From Patiria miniata (Eukaryota > Echinodermata > Asteroidea > Valvatida > Asterinidae): DNA of 64,000 bases. The stretch spans positions 33,614,129 through 33,678,128 of the forward strand of contig NW_024037059.1 of assembly GCF_015706575.1 (NCBI RefSeq). The letters run 5' to 3'. The notes below the pieces were generated by a model. That model was not told the origin of the DNA. It saw nothing but the letters and a program-made list of their open reading frames with translations, and ran no database searches. This document shows, in pieces, positions 22,856 through 64,000 of this stretch. Position numbers and translations under genes: made by a program. Positions within the stretch are counted from its first letter, which is position 1; every line of letters starts with the position of its first letter.

Positions 22856-23478
22856 CGACACCACGAAGTAACACTCAACGTGTTAAACAATATTTTTTTC
22901 GATTTTCAGTATATTTTTAAAAACATTATTCATCAAGGACTACCATGCACGAAGTTTCAAAGCTTTATAATTACGCTAATTATCCAGGGCAACTTTTGTG
23001 CAAAAGTGACAATTTTCGTTTTCACGAAGTAACACTCAAGTTCCACTTACCATTGTAACGCATGGCGCGTACTCTGCTCAAATGTGAGCAAAAACGTTTG
23101 CACGAAGTAACACTATCCTTTTATGAGCGCTCGATCGATCGAGCGCGCGCGCTGACCTGAAGTAGCACTTACCTAGTTTTGTAATACATTGAAGCGTGCT
23201 ATTTCGTAAAAACGAAAATTTACAGTTTTGCAACTTTTTCGGTTTCACGAACTAACACTCACCTGTTTTCTCTTATTTCTTGTTGATTTTATATACAAAC
23301 GGGTGAAAAACAGCAGATTAAATAAATTCAATACACCAAGTGCCCACAATGAGAAACCCAACTGAAAATACTCTGCCGTTTTGACGCAAAGTGTTGTTTT
23401 AGAAGGCGTTAACTTTAGATGCAATCTCCGATTGCTAGTTTATACTGATATGTACATGGGTATTACTTCGTGGTGTCG
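22856..23478. mobile_element. DNA transposon remnant with CGACACCACGAAGTAA TIRs
   Basis: The 16-bp ends are exactly inverted (22856-22871 and 23463-23478). Several internal copies of ttcacgaagtaacactca (near 23023, 23098, 23155, 23250) look like subterminal repeats. Non-coding. Confidence 0.6.
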
Positions 23479-23843
23479 CAATTATCTTACAAAAGTGCCC
23501 CTAAAACCACCCACAACCTAACCTTACGTCAAGGGCGGATCGGGGGGAGGGAGGGGCAACGGGGCCGTATCCCCCCCCCCCCCAAAAAAAACCCCCAATT
23601 TTTTGTACAAGTGACGTCGCAATAAAGGCAGGCACTGCGCACACTACCATCTTTTCCTCAAACCATTTGGTAAAAGTGGTCAGAAATTGTCTCAGATCGC
23701 ACCACAGAGCATGTAGAATTCAATTTTTTTTCGGGGCCCTTAGCGGGCTCCGAACCCCACGCCGTAATGTTTTGGACTTACTTTTGGGGACAAATTTTTT
23801 GCTCCCGCCCCCCAAACAAAAATGTGTTCGGGATCCTCCCTTG

Positions 23844-24023
23844 CACTGTAAACACGTTGGGCAAAATGGGTAGACCAACGTTGGTCAACATATCAACGGG
23901 TTAAACTCTTGGGCAAATTTTTCCCAAGTGTTGGTAAAATTTTACCCAAATTGGGTAATTTCAAACAAATGTTGGGCAAAATCATATTGCCCAAAAGTGT
24001 TTTACCCATTATTTTTTACAGTG
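23844..24023. mobile_element. 180-bp MITE with CACTGTAA ends
   Basis: Inverted ends cactgtaa and ttacagtg. The interior is a string of gggcaaa/tttgccc and gggtaaa/tttaccc motifs. It ends about 150 bases below the FAM187-like stop codon, so it may lie in that gene's 3-prime UTR. Confidence 0.55.
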
Positions 24024-24172
24024 TGACTTACGTCACATTGTCGATTGCGAAGGTTTTCGTATCCCAGGGACATGAGTGAACTGTACAAACACGCTTTAGT
24101 TTCAAAGTTATAGGAAATCTCAAGTAGACCGTTTGTGAGCATCCGAGAAACAGGGGGCGCTATTGGCGGTTC

Positions 24173-63237
<39,065 letters not shown>

Positions 63238-63487
63238 AAGACGAATTTAATTTCTGAATGCTGCCATTCGGCAACAGCTTAGACGAATTTGATCTGTAAT
63301 GACGATTATTCTTGACGCTGTGTTCAAATGTGGTGACCAAATATTGAATGGTAAATGACTAAATCGCTTTGGTTTGAAGCGTGTGAATCATTTTCTCAGA
63401 CGAAATTGAATGTTAGAGTTTGTGAATTTTAATGAAAACTGTTTTAAAAAAGCCGGGAAAACCAAGAGTAAATCCGCCCGGGCGAAA

Positions 63488-64000
63488 TATAGGTTTTCCG
63501 GCCAATTTCCTAAAATGTTCATTCACTTCTGAAAATCAGTCATTCATTTTCGTCTGAATTTGAGAATGGCTCTGAACACGCATTTCAATTGCGCTATCAG
63601 AGCATTCGATTACATTTCAGTTCAAACAATTCAGTGATTTAGTAGCACATTTCGTTTATGCTCATTCAGATTCGTTTTAAAAGACTTCCTTTTCTCTTTT
63701 AGAGGGCGAATCCAAAATTGATCATTCTATTTCACTTTAAGTTGAATGTTGTGTGATGCAATCTGCTATTTTGAATGAGAAAAACGTAAGTTGATTACAC
63801 ATTCACGAAATTGTATGTCACAACTCTGTGCGAAAAGGTATGCTTGCGTAAATGAATGCACAGGTAACGTAATTGGCCGTTTGTTTTTCAAAACCGAATG
63901 CGCGGATAAAAAAAACCGATTAAACGTTCGTTGATTATTGAAATGGGACTAAAGACGTGCATTCAAATTCAGACGAAACTGAATGTCCGATTTTCAGAAG
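63488..64000. mobile_element. Inverted-repeat element related to families A/B, cut by the window edge
   Basis: Starts tataggttttccggccaatt. acttctgaaaatcagtcatt near 63523 is inverted at the very end of the window (tgtccgattttcagaag), so most of the element is present. Confidence 0.6.

Larger units (their letters stand above)
18247..24172. other. Intergenic region between the two host genes
   Basis: It lies upstream of the transporter start and downstream of the FAM187-like stop. It holds a Helitron-like copy (18790-19785), a G-rich tract (20220-20300) and nested inverted-repeat elements from 21240 to 24023. The 19790-21230 stretch is AT-rich with nothing recognisable except a poly-G run near 20900. 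Confidence 0.5.

Overview
The window looks like intron-rich nuclear DNA from an animal, most likely a marine invertebrate and probably a deuterostome. Genes are split by GT-AG introns with consistent phases, there are no operons, and at least half of the sequence is recognisable transposable-element debris (hairpin MITEs, Helitron-like arrays, Penelope-like retroelements, a tRNA-headed SINE, simple repeats). The species cannot be fixed from the sequence alone.

Three host genes can be supported, all on the minus strand. (1) At 1066-1265 is the first coding exon of a multicopper ferroxidase of the ceruloplasmin/hephaestin type; the rest lies beyond the left edge. (2) At 9732-18246 is a complete six-exon gene for a monocarboxylate-transporter-like MFS carrier (SLC16 type). 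Every splice phase fits and the model gives 633 residues. (3) At 24173-63237 is a 39-kb gene whose 14 coding exons join in frame (2004 nt, 667 residues). It encodes a secreted-to-membrane immunoglobulin protein resembling FAM187. The protein appears to carry the N-terminal half of the FAM187 architecture twice: signal peptide, Ig1 plus a W/C-rich module, a 45-nt linker exon, Ig1 plus the W/C-rich module again, Ig2, transmembrane helix. Only one junction fails: the expected donor after the exon at 54125-54319 lacks GT by what looks like one missing base.

Layout. 1-9700: ferroxidase exon, then intergenic repeats (foldback element at 2053-2803, Mutator-like element at 3896-4431, old repeat pairs, a G-rich DNA transposon at 8599-9247). 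9732-18246: transporter gene with a MITE in its last intron. 18250-24170: intergenic, one Helitron-like copy and several nested inverted-repeat elements. 24173-63237: the FAM187-like gene, whose introns hold most of the mobile elements. These include a 7.4-kb inverted-repeat element at 43790-51242 hosting four Penelope-like copies, an 11-bp minisatellite at 35397-35862, and head-to-tail Helitron-like arrays at 54761-56100 and 56830-60047. 63488-64000: a further inverted-repeat element running off the right edge.

The most unusual points are the duplicated-module FAM187-like protein, its start codon lying inside a MITE, three very short (34-50 bp) palindromic elements with perfect 8-bp target duplications, and hairpin elements that share ends and centre but have unrelated arms.
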